A stretch of DNA of 64,000 bases, from contig CP110630.1 in NCBI GenBank assembly GCA_026210745.1, positions 2,046,001-2,110,000 on the forward strand, read 5' to 3'. Shown here piece after piece: positions 23,640 to 34,300 of this stretch. The position numbers were made by a program, and so were the translations under genes. The notes below the pieces were generated by a model, which was given only the letters and a program-made list of their open reading frames with translations, had not been told where the DNA came from and ran no database searches. This DNA is from Exobasidium rhododendri (Eukaryota > Basidiomycota > Exobasidiomycetes > Exobasidiales > Exobasidiaceae). The stretch's first letter is position 1; each line of letters starts with the position of its first letter.

Positions 23640-25120
23640 GTTGGATGATGCTGACGGTGTGGAGGGACGAATTTGTACAGCAGCAACTTCTCGTCCGCTT
23701 TTAAGGCCTTCGACGCACCTCCACACAAGCTCGCGAATTATATATTGATTGAGGCCGCGTGTCCGTGCACGAATTTCTTGTTCCGACTCGAGACAAGCCG
23801 GAAATAGAACGGCAGCTAAATGTGAGAAGAAGACTTCGGAGTTAAGTCTTTCGCAGGACTTGAAAATCAGATCGTAAGTGTCAGCTGACAAGGTCCTAAG
23901 GCTACCTTGACATGCAAGATCGATGTTGCACATACTGAGCTACTTGTTGGGCGTCTTCGCAGTTGTCAGTCTCATATTCTGTCTCGGTATGTTGTCCTGA
24001 CGTCCACCTGTCTATTACTTTTGCTGAGGTCTTGAGACTATCTTCTCCTGATTAGCTCTGGGTCTACTCAGAGTCTGCGACTTCATCGAAGAGTCCCCTG
24101 GCAGAGCTCGCAAGATCGGTGTCAGGCTAACCATTGTGAGGATTACTTGAAAGAGATGGATGACACACCTTTCTCACTTGCTGATACCGGCTTTCTAAAA
24201 ATGATCAGGCTACACTCGCACTTCTTACTATCGTGACCTTCACCGATGACTTGTCGTACTTGTTTCTGGTCTCGGAGTGGATATCAAAGGCCAGTGCCCT
24301 TTACACCTTTCAAAACCGCACCTATCCACTCTCACTTTCGCTATTACCTCTCTCGCTCTCTTTGCTGACCCCTCTCACTGCACACTTTGCTTTACTACGG
24401 CATGTCCATCACGAAGCGAAAACACTTCACCTAAAGGTCGAACGACCACTTTGGCCGGGAGGTCGACAAGACTGGGACGTCATGGATAGAGAGAGGACTA
24501 CAGGACGGATCTATGGCAACGGAGAGGCCTTGACGTGTATAGCGTTATGCTGGCTGCCAGCGATTTGGATCATGCTGGGTGCGATTGCTCAGAATTGGTC
24601 CTTGCCCGTATCGTTTGAAGAAAGGTCGAGGAGGCAGGCAAGGGTGAGTGTGCAGGATAATGGCGGAAGCGAACTTAGGGATGCTGTACTCCTGCTCATA
24701 ATCTTCCCAACATGTCACCTTTCCCTAGCGTCGTGCTACTTGATGTACGAATGTGGGAACCCTTGTAAGAATTGGAGTCAGGGATCCCGCTGTCTCGTAC
24801 TTTAGATACCCGTAAGGCCTGTAACCTACTGCTTTGCAATAGATTGCTTACTCATCGTGCAACCTTTTTCAATGGCTCTGACGTCCCGACCTGTCAAAGA
24901 TTCTGCTTCATTCCTACCTTTGCGAGAATTGTGATGGAGTGATGTACCAAGACCAGCGCTTGCACGCGTCATTTAAACTTTAGCTCTTCCTAATAATAAT
25001 TTCAAAATTAGCAAGAAAAATCTTTCATGCGGGTCTGTTCCAAAAGGTAAAAGGTACTTTTCATGCTTCATCTGCTGAGATAGCATCGCTTTCTAACGAA
25101 AGTCAGGAGGGGGGACGACC
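23640..25120. other. Divergent intergenic region AKR / DBP8, about 1.5 kb
   Basis: It includes the 98-codon in-frame extension upstream of the aldo-keto reductase (23640-23933) and a plus-strand open stretch around 24233-24805 that lacks an ATG in its first 83 codons. A CT-rich tract lies near 24330-24390. No RNA gene or repeat was identified. Confidence 0.4.
24482..24743 (+). CDS. Candidate microprotein with one membrane segment
   Basis: Starting at ATG 24482, an open frame encodes a short polar N-terminus, a strong hydrophobic helix (ALTCIALCWLPAIWIMLGAI) and a basic end. Unspliced it runs to 24805 (107 aa). A consensus intron (donor AGG-GTGAGTGTG at 24644, acceptor TTCCCTAG ending at 24728) would give 58 aa ending RRAT (exons 24482-24643, 24729-24743). 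No family recognised, and chance is a real possibility. Confidence 0.2.
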
Positions 25121-26659
25121 ATGACTTCAGCAAGCAACAGCGAAACTTTTCTGAAGGCACAAAGCAAAACCAAATCCTTCACTTCACTTGGCTTGTCTTC
25201 GACTCTAGTCAGATCGCTCTCGTCTCTTCGCATAACACATCCGACACCTATCCAGAGCAGCTCCATCCCACAGATCCTGTCAGGATGTGACCTGATCGGG
25301 GGAAGTCCGACTGGGAGTGGAAAGACGCTCTCTTTTGCTCTGCCGATACTTCAAAAGCTCTCGCTGGACATGGTGGGCGGATTTGCGGTAATTCTGACAC
25401 CAACTCGAGAATTAGCTCTGCAACTTTTCGAACAGTTTGTAGCAGTAGGCGAGGGCGCCAAGATGGGCTTGAAGGTGGCTCTAGTGCTGGGCGGTCTCGA
25501 CATGATGAAGCAGGCTACTGAATTGAGCAAGACTAGACCGCACATCATCGTTGCTACACCTGGGAGATTAGTAGACATCATAAGAAGTGGCGGTGGACAG
25601 GAATGGGGCCTGGAGAGGTGTAAGTTTGTGGTGAGTTGCGATCTCGTTGTCCTCGAAACTATCACAAGAGGGGAGAATAGAGCTCAAAGCGTGCCTCTTC
25701 CTTCGCAGGTACTTGATGAGGCGGACAGACTGCTTACTGCAACATTCGGACCCGAACTATCATACCTGTTTAGTATCCTGCCTCCCGCTCGGTCGAGGCA
25801 GACTCTACTCTTCACTGCCACCTTGACGGAAGAGATCGAAGCCCTGGCAAATAAAGAGCCACAAGAAGGCGAGAAGAAGCCAATATTATGTCAGATAGAG
25901 CAGAGCACTTCAACACCCTCTACATTGGATCAAAGATATCTCTTCATCCCATCGCAAATAAAGGAGCCTTATCTGTTTCATTTGCTCACAGATCCACCCA
26001 TCGAGACGAAGCGTCAAACCAGACACGACGAGGATGAGTACGAAGACGACAGTGAAGATGAGGAAGATCTCATGGACAAAGTCCCCTTGACTATCATCTT
26101 CGTCGCTCGCAGTCAAACGGCAGCGCTTCTCTCGCACATGTTGTTGGAGCTCGGAATCGAAAATGTTACTCTGCACTCCAATCTCACTCAACCTCAAAGG
26201 ATGCAATCACTCAGCACATTTCGATCTCAATCGGTTCCGATCTTGATAACGACTGATCTAGGCTCCAGAGGTCTAGATGTCCCCGATGTGGAAATGGTAG
26301 TCAATTGGGATCTACCTCGAGACTGGAGAGATTACGTTCATCGGGTCGGTCGAACAGCTAGAAACGGAAGAAGCGGTCTGGCGGTCAACTTCGTTGGTGA
26401 AAGAGATGTCGAATTGTTCAAGGGGATTGAGGAAACAATTCAAGTGACCATGCAAGAAGTGAAGTTGCATGAGGAGACCGTTTTGGAAGCCTTGAACCAA
26501 GTCATGACGGCAAAAAGAATGGCCACCATGCATCTCCACGATACCCACTTCGGCCAAAGAAAGCAAAGGAACGAAGCCAAGGCAGCCATGCGAACGGGCA
26601 AACGGCAGCATATCTCAAAGGCCAACGGCAAGAAAGGAAAGGCTGTCAAGAAGTTGTAG
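25121..26659 (+). CDS. DBP8: DEAD-box ATP-dependent RNA helicase Dbp8 (DDX49)
   Basis: Two exons (25121-25630, 25709-26659) give 486 aa. Dbp8 works in the nucleolus on 40S ribosomal subunit (18S rRNA) maturation. Helicase motifs in order: Q-motif region (FTSLGLSSTL, HPTPIQ), Walker A SPTGSGKT, PTRELALQ, TPGRLVD, the DEAD box, TAT (in place of the usual SAT), and the C-terminal motifs LGSRGLDVP and HRVGRTARNG. The 78-nt intron falls inside the DEAD block (FV-V-LDEAD). It is a multiple of three with no stop, so unspliced mRNA would stay in frame with 26 extra residues. An acidic insert (DEDEYEDDSEDEED) sits between the two RecA-like lobes. Confidence 0.93.
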   Translation: MTSASNSETFLKAQSKTKSFTSLGLSSTLVRSLSSLRITHPTPIQSSSIPQILSGCDLIGGSPTGSGKTLSFALPILQKLSLDMVGGFAVILTPTRELALQLFEQFVAVGEGAKMGLKVALVLGGLDMMKQATELSKTRPHIIVATPGRLVDIIRSGGGQEWGLERCKFVVSCDLVVLETITRGENRAQSVPLPSQVLDEADRLLTATFGPELSYLFSILPPARSRQTLLFTATLTEEIEALANKEPQEGEKKPILCQIEQSTSTPSTLDQRYLFIPSQIKEPYLFHLLTDPPIETKRQTRHDEDEYEDDSEDEEDLMDKVPLTIIFVARSQTAALLSHMLLELGIENVTLHSNLTQPQRMQSLSTFRSQSVPILITTDLGSRGLDVPDVEMVVNWDLPRDWRDYVHRVGRTARNGRSGLAVNFVGERDVELFKGIEETIQVTMQEVKLHEETVLEALNQVMTAKRMATMHLHDTHFGQRKQRNEAKAAMRTGKRQHISKANGKKGKAVKKL

Positions 26660-26788
26660 AGGCCTGATGATTTTGTGTGGAGAAATATTCCATTGCGTCA
26701 ATTGTATCACTACTTTTCCATCCATCAAAATGCATATTGTACAGGTATGTGTTTATCTGCCTTCCCTTTTCCTTCTCAACTGCTTTGA

Positions 26789-27550
26789 TCACCTTGGCGG
26801 CCCATAGCCAGGAGGGGGAACGCCAAAATTATTTGGTCCCCTCATGCCAAGAGGAACAGGTCCGCCTGATGGTGGAGGAGGACCGCCGTTCATCATATTC
26901 GGTGGCGGTCTGTTGTACATGCCTGTGGGAGGTCCTTGCTGCTGTTGAAATGGAGGAGGTCTTCCAAACGCAGGCGGTCGATTGAAGCCGCCTTGAAAGC
27001 CGCCGCCTTGTTGGAAGGGGGGTCTGCCAAAAGAAGGGGGTCGAAAGCCTATACGGAAGAGAAGGGTAATAAGTTCGGCAACTTGCGAGATGAGCTGACA
27101 TTCCATATCTCGAACCATCGCTCTTACTCACCACCGCCGCCACCACCTCGGAAGCCTCCTCCCCCAAATCCTTGCCCTGGAGGTTGATATATAAAGACGG
27201 GATGGGGTAATTTCCTCATGTCATAATCTTGCAGTACCTCGCCAAAGATTGCTTCATTCTGCGCAGGATCCAGAGACAAGTAGTAGTCGCGAACGTTTTG
27301 TAGATGGTTTCTTCCAGTGTTGTGATCTTTCCGCACTACCGAGAGAGGAAATAAAATGAAGTGGTGTCATTGATCAGATTATCAAACAACGAGAAGAAAG
27401 GAAAGAGAAGTGACTCACCAGACGTGGAGTCATGCGTCAAGTAGACATCGCAGTAATCGCCTGTGAAAAGGAGATCGCACTAGTGTCAGCTCGTCGATCG
27501 CTTCTCTATTCACGACTACCGTTGCACCACGCACAATAATGCTTGCCCAT
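26789..27550 (-). CDS. YHC1: U1 small nuclear ribonucleoprotein C
   Basis: Four exons (27550-27535, 27460-27419, 27335-27132, 27048-26789) give 173 aa. U1-C is the U1 snRNP subunit that stabilises 5' splice-site pairing. The U1-type C2H2 zinc finger is complete only after splicing: MGKHYCDYCDVYLTH, then VRKDHNTGRNHLQNVRDYY, with Cys6, Cys9, His24 and His30 in place. The first exon is only 16 coding bases. The C-terminus is Gly/Pro/Phe/Gln-rich, as in other fungal U1-C proteins. Introns are 74, 83 and 83 nt. The gene is head-to-head with a mitochondrial-type protein gene (237-bp gap) and converges with DBP8. Confidence 0.94.
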
Positions 27551-27787
27551 GGCGATCCTGCTGTTGGAGTGAGATGGCTGCTGTGCACACGAAGAAGAAA
27601 GAGAAACGAAGCCTAATATCGAAATGAAGAAAGACCACCGAGGAACCACGCGACATGACTTCTTCTTACCCCTCTTGCCTCCACTGAACAGAGCAGATCG
27701 AATGAGAAAATAAATCTAATTTTTGGACCGATGCTACATAACCTTTACATCATCACCAGCAGCATGATTGTAATACAATCTACTTCT

Positions 27788-28634
27788 ATGGCTCGGCTCG
27801 TTCTTCGCCGGACAAAATCAAGTCTTCCAGCGCAGCCTCAATGTAGTCGTTCGGTCGTATCGAATTCAGCATCACATCAATTCGTCAAGAAGAGGGGGTC
27901 ATGCTGCACATCAAGTTCGAGCCGAGGGTCTGTTCCTCTGCGTTCCTTTGCAACATCCTCTGTATTGCGATCGACTCCTACGAAGACCATAAAAGATCCG
28001 GATCACCCTTCAGGGGTATACTTCCATCAGCTGCCTGATTCGAATCGGTATGCTATATCCTTTCTGTCCCAGCCTCCAAGTTCATCCTCGTCAGCATCGA
28101 TTGTTGGCTTTGTGACCCCACCTTCGGCGAATCAAATACCCATCTATGAACTGATAGTAGAGAAACCAGACTTGGTAGATGCCAACAGAGCATTCACCCA
28201 GCTGATGCATGAAACACTCAAGGAAGAGTGTGTACCCCAAGACGGATTACTTGAATACGAAGCCCTACTAAGGAAAGACGGCTGGGCTCATTTAAATGGT
28301 GCGTAGATTGAGGAAGATGAAAGTCTTAGGCCATATTCACTTAGTACTAGAGTTTTCTCTTCAGATCAAAGACACCCTCTCATGCCAGGTCGTATTGCAA
28401 CGCCAGAAAACATCATTGCAGTAAGTACTTCATTTCCATCAATTTGTATCGAGCGTGATCTAACATCAACTTGGTATCTTCTTCCAGAGCGTTGCATTTA
28501 CCGATGGGGAACTCAAGATGGAGTCATATGAGCCGAATGATGTGCATCGAATCGTTACAAGCGAAGAGGGATTCATGGAACTACGACCAAATTGGCTCAT
28601 GTTCATCAAAGACAAATGCGAGAAAGTCAACTAG
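27788..28634 (+). CDS. Fungal protein of unknown function with mitochondrial targeting sequence
   Basis: Three exons (27788-28298, 28365-28420, 28488-28634) give 237 aa. The N-terminus MARLVLRRTKSSL is Arg/Ser-rich with no acidic residues, and FATSSVLRS about 60 residues in resembles a mitochondrial cleavage region. The body carries DHPSGVYFH near the start, then DQRHPLMPGRIATPENI, an IADPEDI-like pattern I associate with a conserved, unnamed fungal family, and ends with LRPNWLMFIKDKCEKVN. Both introns (66 and 67 nt) keep phase. An in-frame ATG at 27731 would add 19 residues before the targeting sequence and is less likely. No catalytic motif seen; function unknown. Confidence 0.72.
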
Positions 28635-28796
28635 GTGAATGTCACAGTAATGCAATCGTGCTTGGGCAGAAGGACACAGTGTATCTGCGAGATGATCTTG
28701 ATCATTCAATATTACGAGACGTGGATAGACGATGAATTACATGGCTCATAGAAGGTCAAAGAGGACACCGCGCACTGCTTCATTTGATAGATGCTC

Positions 28797-29526
28797 TTAG
28801 TAGTTGTCCTGGTTACCACCGCCGCTGTTGCCTCCGTAGCTGTCATTGCCAGAGTTGCCGCCTCCGTAAGAAGAGTCGTTGTTTCCACCACCGTAACCGC
28901 CTTGACCTCCTTGACGTCCTTGTCCACCTTGGCTTCCGTAGGAAGAGTCATCGTTGGAGCTGCCGAATTGACCACCTCCACTTCCTCCAGTTTGGTTGGA
29001 TTGCGAATAGCTGTCGCCTCCACTGTTGGATCCGAATCCACCAGAGTTGGAGGAGTCGTATCCACCACCACCGCTCTGGTTGCCAGATCCGTAAGAATCT
29101 TGGTTTCCACCTTGGTTTCCAGAGCCGTAGGAATCTAGGTTGCTGCCCTGGTTGCCTGAGCCGTAGGAGTCTTGGTTGCTGCCCTGGTTTCCTGAGCCGT
29201 AGGAATCTTGGTTTCCTGAGCCGTAGGAGTCTTGGTTGCTGCCCTGGTTGCCTGAGCCGTAGGAGTCATTTCCGCCGGATTGCTGGTTTCCTGAGGAGTA
29301 GTCGTCACTGCCGGAGTTGCCTCCGTAGCCCTGATTAATTAATATCACTGTGGTCAGCATCTCGAGGCATTACACAACGTCGCAACGGCACAGCAGCACT
29401 CACGCTTTGACCACCTTGACCACCTTGGCTGCTTTGCTGATTGTTCGAGCCACCGAACTTGCTCTCCAAGTTTTGTCCCTGCTTGGAGCTGGCAAAGTCT
29501 TTTGCTTTGTTGATGAATGAGTCCAT
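28797..29526 (-). CDS. DDR48-like Gly/Ser/Asn/Tyr-rich repeat protein
   Basis: Two exons (29526-29404, 29330-28797) give 218 aa. The first exon encodes MDSFINKAKDFASSKQGQNL, a short helix-forming head. Everything after is low-complexity repeats of the SYGSGNQ type, then GGNNDSSYGGG-type repeats, ending GGGNQDNY. This composition resembles yeast Ddr48 and its basidiomycete relatives, stress-induced abundant proteins of unclear biochemical role. The 73-nt intron ends ATTAATCAG. The repeats may let the protein self-associate, which is inference from composition only. The promoter side faces the large gene-poor interval. Confidence 0.65.
29119..29268 (-). repeat. 36/24-bp tandem minisatellite inside the DDR48-like gene
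   Basis: Near-identical units of 36 bp (29119-29154, 29155-29190, 29215-29250), one 24-bp deletion variant (29191-29214) and a partial unit at 29251-29268. All encode GSGNQGSNQDSY or the short GSGNQDSY form. The 12-bp difference between unit sizes suggests slippage in steps of four codons. Confidence 0.85.
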
Positions 29527-31365
29527 ATTGTAATTAGTGAGACTGTGTTATGAAGTGTGGTGTGGAGTGCGTAATGGTAGTGGTATAGCAGTGAAAGGAA
29601 AGTAGATAGTATGGCCCCTTTATATATGCCAGCACTGACTCTTACACAACCGTGCTGCAGGGCAACGAGGAGGAAGAGGGTGGAAGAGTGGGTCACAATC
29701 TGGTCCGTGCGACCAGATAGCGCCCGTGCACACTACAAAGTCTAATTTTGACCTACACTGGTCTTGTGCCTTGCAAACACGCAAAGTGCCCGTTTACTAC
29801 CTCGCTTCTAAGTTGATGAGAGTGTGTTCAAAGGACGCAAAGGGGGGTGTTTGCTTTGCCTACGTTGACGTGATGCTGCTACTCAGCACATTAAGGTCGT
29901 GTCCTCAACATAAATAAGATTGCTCTGAATTGTATTGCATGATGATATGCATCGTGTTAACTCTCCTGTGTCCATATTTCCTGACGACGTATCACAGCTA
30001 CACAACAGTTTGCTGGTCCTGCTCTAGGCTTCTCTCGTCCATTTAATAAAGCCCTGAGGGAGGGGCTGTGCCGAATGTTCGTCATTTCCGTCGCTGAACC
30101 GATGTCAAGAAGATTGAATAGCACTGCCGGATCAAAACAAAATAGGGGAAATCCCCCAATAAGCTTCTTTCCCGCTTTCTGTCGTCATATTCCTGCACAT
30201 TGGAGCTGCAAGAAGAAGATCGTTCAGCTCTCGGCTAGTTAGCCGGCGTGTGCCCGCCCCGCTTCCACAGCTCCCTCTATTGAGCCATGCAATAACTCTG
30301 CTATTTCCTTCTTCACCTTTCGTGTGACTGATGGGGTTCAGCAGCAAAGATCCGCTCCAGGAAGAAGTCACTGCTACTGTTGGTAACGGGTATTCACATA
30401 ATTATACTGTACACAGCTCTGCCCCGTCTACGCAGTTCTCAGCACGCAATTGATACTCCGTTCGCCACCCCCTCTTGTGCTCGATCTTGTCTTGTCGTAC
30501 AACCTAATCCATTGAGATTACCAAGGCAGTGCCTTACGATTGATCGGCTGAGCAGAGCCAGGTTGCTGTGACACGAGGCTTACTTACGTAAGCTTCGTAC
30601 TTGTTGATCCCTCTACCGTTCCACAGAACGGAATGGTCGAGTGGTCACGCGAATCTTCGTGATTCTGGCACATAAAGAGACAACGTCATCTGTCAAGCCT
30701 GTCATTGCAACATCGTCGCAGCATTTTCCTCTCATTGGCTTACCACAAGGATCTTCGCTCTTGTATGGCACATCCGTCCTACGCCTTTGACAACGCAGTC
30801 CTGTCCGCACGCTAGAATGTCTGAGTCGGATAGCCAAGATGGTAGTCCGTCTTGCTTAATTCGATAGAGCCATGTGTCTCAGATGCGCAACGATTACGTA
30901 CAGAATTCAAAAGAAGACGCTGCTTTGGATAATGAAGCGAGCCAGGGTAAATATTGCGTTTAATATACTGGATTCTTATTTCAATCCGAAAAGAACACCA
31001 AATCACTATTAACATTGTCTACGCCTTGAGTGTTTGTGTGTTGCTCTTTTAGCAAAGCCAAACAACACGGGGGGCTCGGCCATTTACATTGGACATCTAC
31101 TAACTTGAAGATACAAAAACCTGGAATTTAGATATTCCGTCTCAAGGAGAGAAATTGAGGAAAAGAGTAAATCGTCAAACCTGCGCTTTTCCCAATCTTT
31201 CGTCTCACTTCACTTCGAACAGGCTCTGCGTGCAACTACGACGCATCGACAGAAGACGCTTGGTCAGATCGTCAGTCTTTCCTCTCAAGCGTTCTGTTTG
31301 CAGGCGCAAGCGAAAAGAAGGCTGTTCTTTCGTTCAAAAGGTCGGCGGGTGAGAGACAGCCGACA
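29527..31365. other. Gene-poor divergent intergenic region, 1.84 kb
   Basis: The longest apparently non-coding stretch in the window, between the starts of the DDR48-like gene and the SANT-domain gene. The left part would be the promoter of a presumed stress gene. Open frames here are short, lack good starts and show no protein-like sequence. I looked for tRNA A/B boxes and found none. A non-coding RNA or long 5' UTR cannot be ruled out. Confidence 0.45.
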
Positions 31366-34300
31366 ATGATGACAGAACAACACGTCAATTCGACACCTAA
31401 ATCGCACGTCTCCTTCTCCCAAACGATAGACAACGACGTGACGCCTAGTGCTCGACAGTCTGCTCGACCACAAAGCAGCACTCCATTGACACCTCAACGG
31501 AGCAGCAACGATCTGCCCACGCCGCCAAGTTCTCACATTGAAATGGCTTCAGCTTCCCGTCTACCATCGTTGCAGGACGATCTTGACATTCAGCGTCATG
31601 CATCCACACTACAAGAAGGGTCAGGGGAGTTGGTTGAATCGAACGGAACTGTGAATGAGAGCCCCTCTGTCCTAATGCAGCAAAGGAAAGTAAAGAGAAC
31701 AAGCGCGGGCTCTACAGTGGCGCCGAATGAAGCATTCTCTTCCACATCCACTCCACCACCACCATTCACCGAGAGACAGGCTGTCTTGGCAGAAGCAGAG
31801 CGAGGTCGTAACAGAAGTAGGGCAAAGAAGTCTGAATACAATGATGCAAGTGCAGGATCAGAATCGTCTCGTTCCCGCACACCGTCCCCTATACTTGGCT
31901 CCATGGTAGCATCCAGTGGTCATCTCTCATTTGCGGCTTCGCTTGTACCATCGACAGAAGAGGTACATGCCCTTTTGTACGGGAAGGATGACCGCAAAGG
32001 AGGTTCAAGAGACGAAGAGAGGCCAAGCTACGTGAAGAAAGATGACATGGAAGGCCTTTTGAGCCGACTAGCTTCGATGGGCTTTTCAAACGTAGAAGCA
32101 AGAGAAGGAACGGCGGACTTGACTAGAGAAGAAGAATTGGCCGGGATGGTCAAAAAGCTGGTCGCCCATGCGAGACAGCAAGATTCTTACATGGACAGCT
32201 TGGAAGAAACGCTGCATGATACTCGTATACGCTCTATTTCCCTGTTGACTTCGCTTAGAACAACTTTCACTCATACGTTGGCGAGCGAGTACACTCTTCG
32301 AGCTCGACTAGAAGCTGAACTGGATGGTGCACGAACACAAGCAAAAAAATTGAGCGGTATGCTTGCTAGAAGTGAAATGCGAAATGTGGAGATTGATAGA
32401 GAAAGGGCGATGAGCGCTGAGGAAGAAGTTCTGTGGCAGGAGGAGATGAAAGACCACGCTTCTGCCTACGCTCAACAGCAGGCCGCCCGAGCTCGAGCTG
32501 CGCAGATGGCACAAGCACAACAAGCAGGTGGACAACTACAAAAGGTACCGCAGGTTGAAGCAATCAAGAGGGAGGGAAGCATGAGCGAGCACCAGAACAG
32601 CGACATTCTTGCAGCCAGTCTTTCAGCTTTGTCACCTCCCTCACCATCTCCGGCCGTTGCAACATTGGAGGAACCTTTTGATGATCGAAAGGTCGAAGAA
32701 GCTTCTGGCGTCACTGGACTGGGTATCTCTTCTGTTGCAATAGAGCCAGTAATGCAGAGTACATCGTCACCGCTGTCGACCATTGTCAAGGAGAGGAACA
32801 AACTTCTGTCTGACAAGCGATACCTCAAAAGTCGCATGCGTGATACTGAAGCACAACGAGATCGACTAGAACTTGAGCTCAAGAACCTTAGACCATTGCT
32901 GGTTCGTGGTGCGCCTTCCAAGGCAACTTCTTCTGCAAGCCATGCCGCAGCTCATACATCGTTGGCAACAGCAGCGTCAACATCAACGGTACCTGCAACG
33001 ACGACAAGCACGGCAACAAATGCCACTACCCCTTCTCTGGGACACGGTCCCTCTACTCCCGGCCGATTTCACAAGCGAGATCGAAGTCGTCGCAGGAAGC
33101 AAGCAACCATGGGGGATGCAGAAGCAGAACACTTGCTTCTAGCTGCTCGGCGTCTACGAGAGCTAAATCGACAAAAGTACGTCGATGAGGATGGTAGACC
33201 AAAGACTCCACCGACACATGCAACGCCCTCCTCGACAACGCAACCACGCACACCTAAAACCCCTCGAACAGCAGCGACGATGATGGCCACTCCGAGATCA
33301 TCTGCCACAGGTCGCGATGGGATGGAATCGGTCCATCAGAGTGGTGCTTCTTCTCGCACTACTGAACGCCATTTTGCCACCAATGGCAGCCCTCTCGCTT
33401 CAAGGAACAACGGTGCAAGTACGTTGGGCAGGTGGGATCGTCACGAAAGGGTAAATAGCGCAATGTCTGGCAGTGGTATTGAAGATCTTTTGCAAGCTGC
33501 TCAGACTGTTCTCACCCCAGAAAAGAAGACGGCACATCGACAAAGCCATAGTCGATCAAAGAACGGATCCGATTCTCGCCTTAGTGAGGAGGAAAAGAGA
33601 AGCAGTAAGGGAACGGCGGCAATAAAAGCAGCTGACAAACACAAGGCGGGAGTGGAGGAGGTGGGAGAAGAGGAGGAGGAGGAGGACCTTGAAGAAGGCG
33701 AATTTCCAAGTCAACTCTCCACCTTTTCCTCAAAGAATCTTGGCCCGCTAAACGAAAGTCCTAAGCGAAGAAGAGTTTCTAGTGCTACGTTGGATCTGGA
33801 TCGGTTCAGAGATAGATTGGCATCATCATCACCGGACAAGAGAGCTGCCATCTTTCAAGGTGGCAGACGAATACGAACGAGCACAGAGGGAGCGGAGCCG
33901 CTGTTGCATTCGAACGCCGTTGATCAGCAAGCTACTGCAGGTCCCTTCCTCAGTCAGCAATCTACTTCTGCTTTAAGTGCACTTGATTTGTTGGCCGACC
34001 AAGCAGCGGCTAGTCAGCAACCTTCGCAAAGCTCGGATCGGTCTCACTCAGGTGAAGGAGAGACGATTCTAGATCAAGAAGGGGAAGAAGGAGATGTCTT
34101 TCACTCCAGCGATGCAGCAGAAGAAGAGGAGGATGAGGAGGAGGAGGAAGGTATGGCGATTGATGAAGAGGAGGACATCAACAGACCTATGGAGGGCGGC
34201 ATCGGTAGCCACTATTATCCACGAGGCGCCTACGGACACGCCTATGCACAGCAGAACACAATCGGGCCACACTCCGTTGCCGGAGGAGGAGGAGGAGGAG

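Noticed and set aside
28784..29338. Plus-strand open frames opposite the DDR48-like gene
   Set aside because: Repetitive Arg/Ser or Val/Thr translations of the minisatellite in other frames.
30590..30680. Possible tRNA-like fold in the gene-poor region
   Set aside because: The GAGTGGTCA string resembles part of an A box, but no B box (GGTTCRANNC) or acceptor stem follows.
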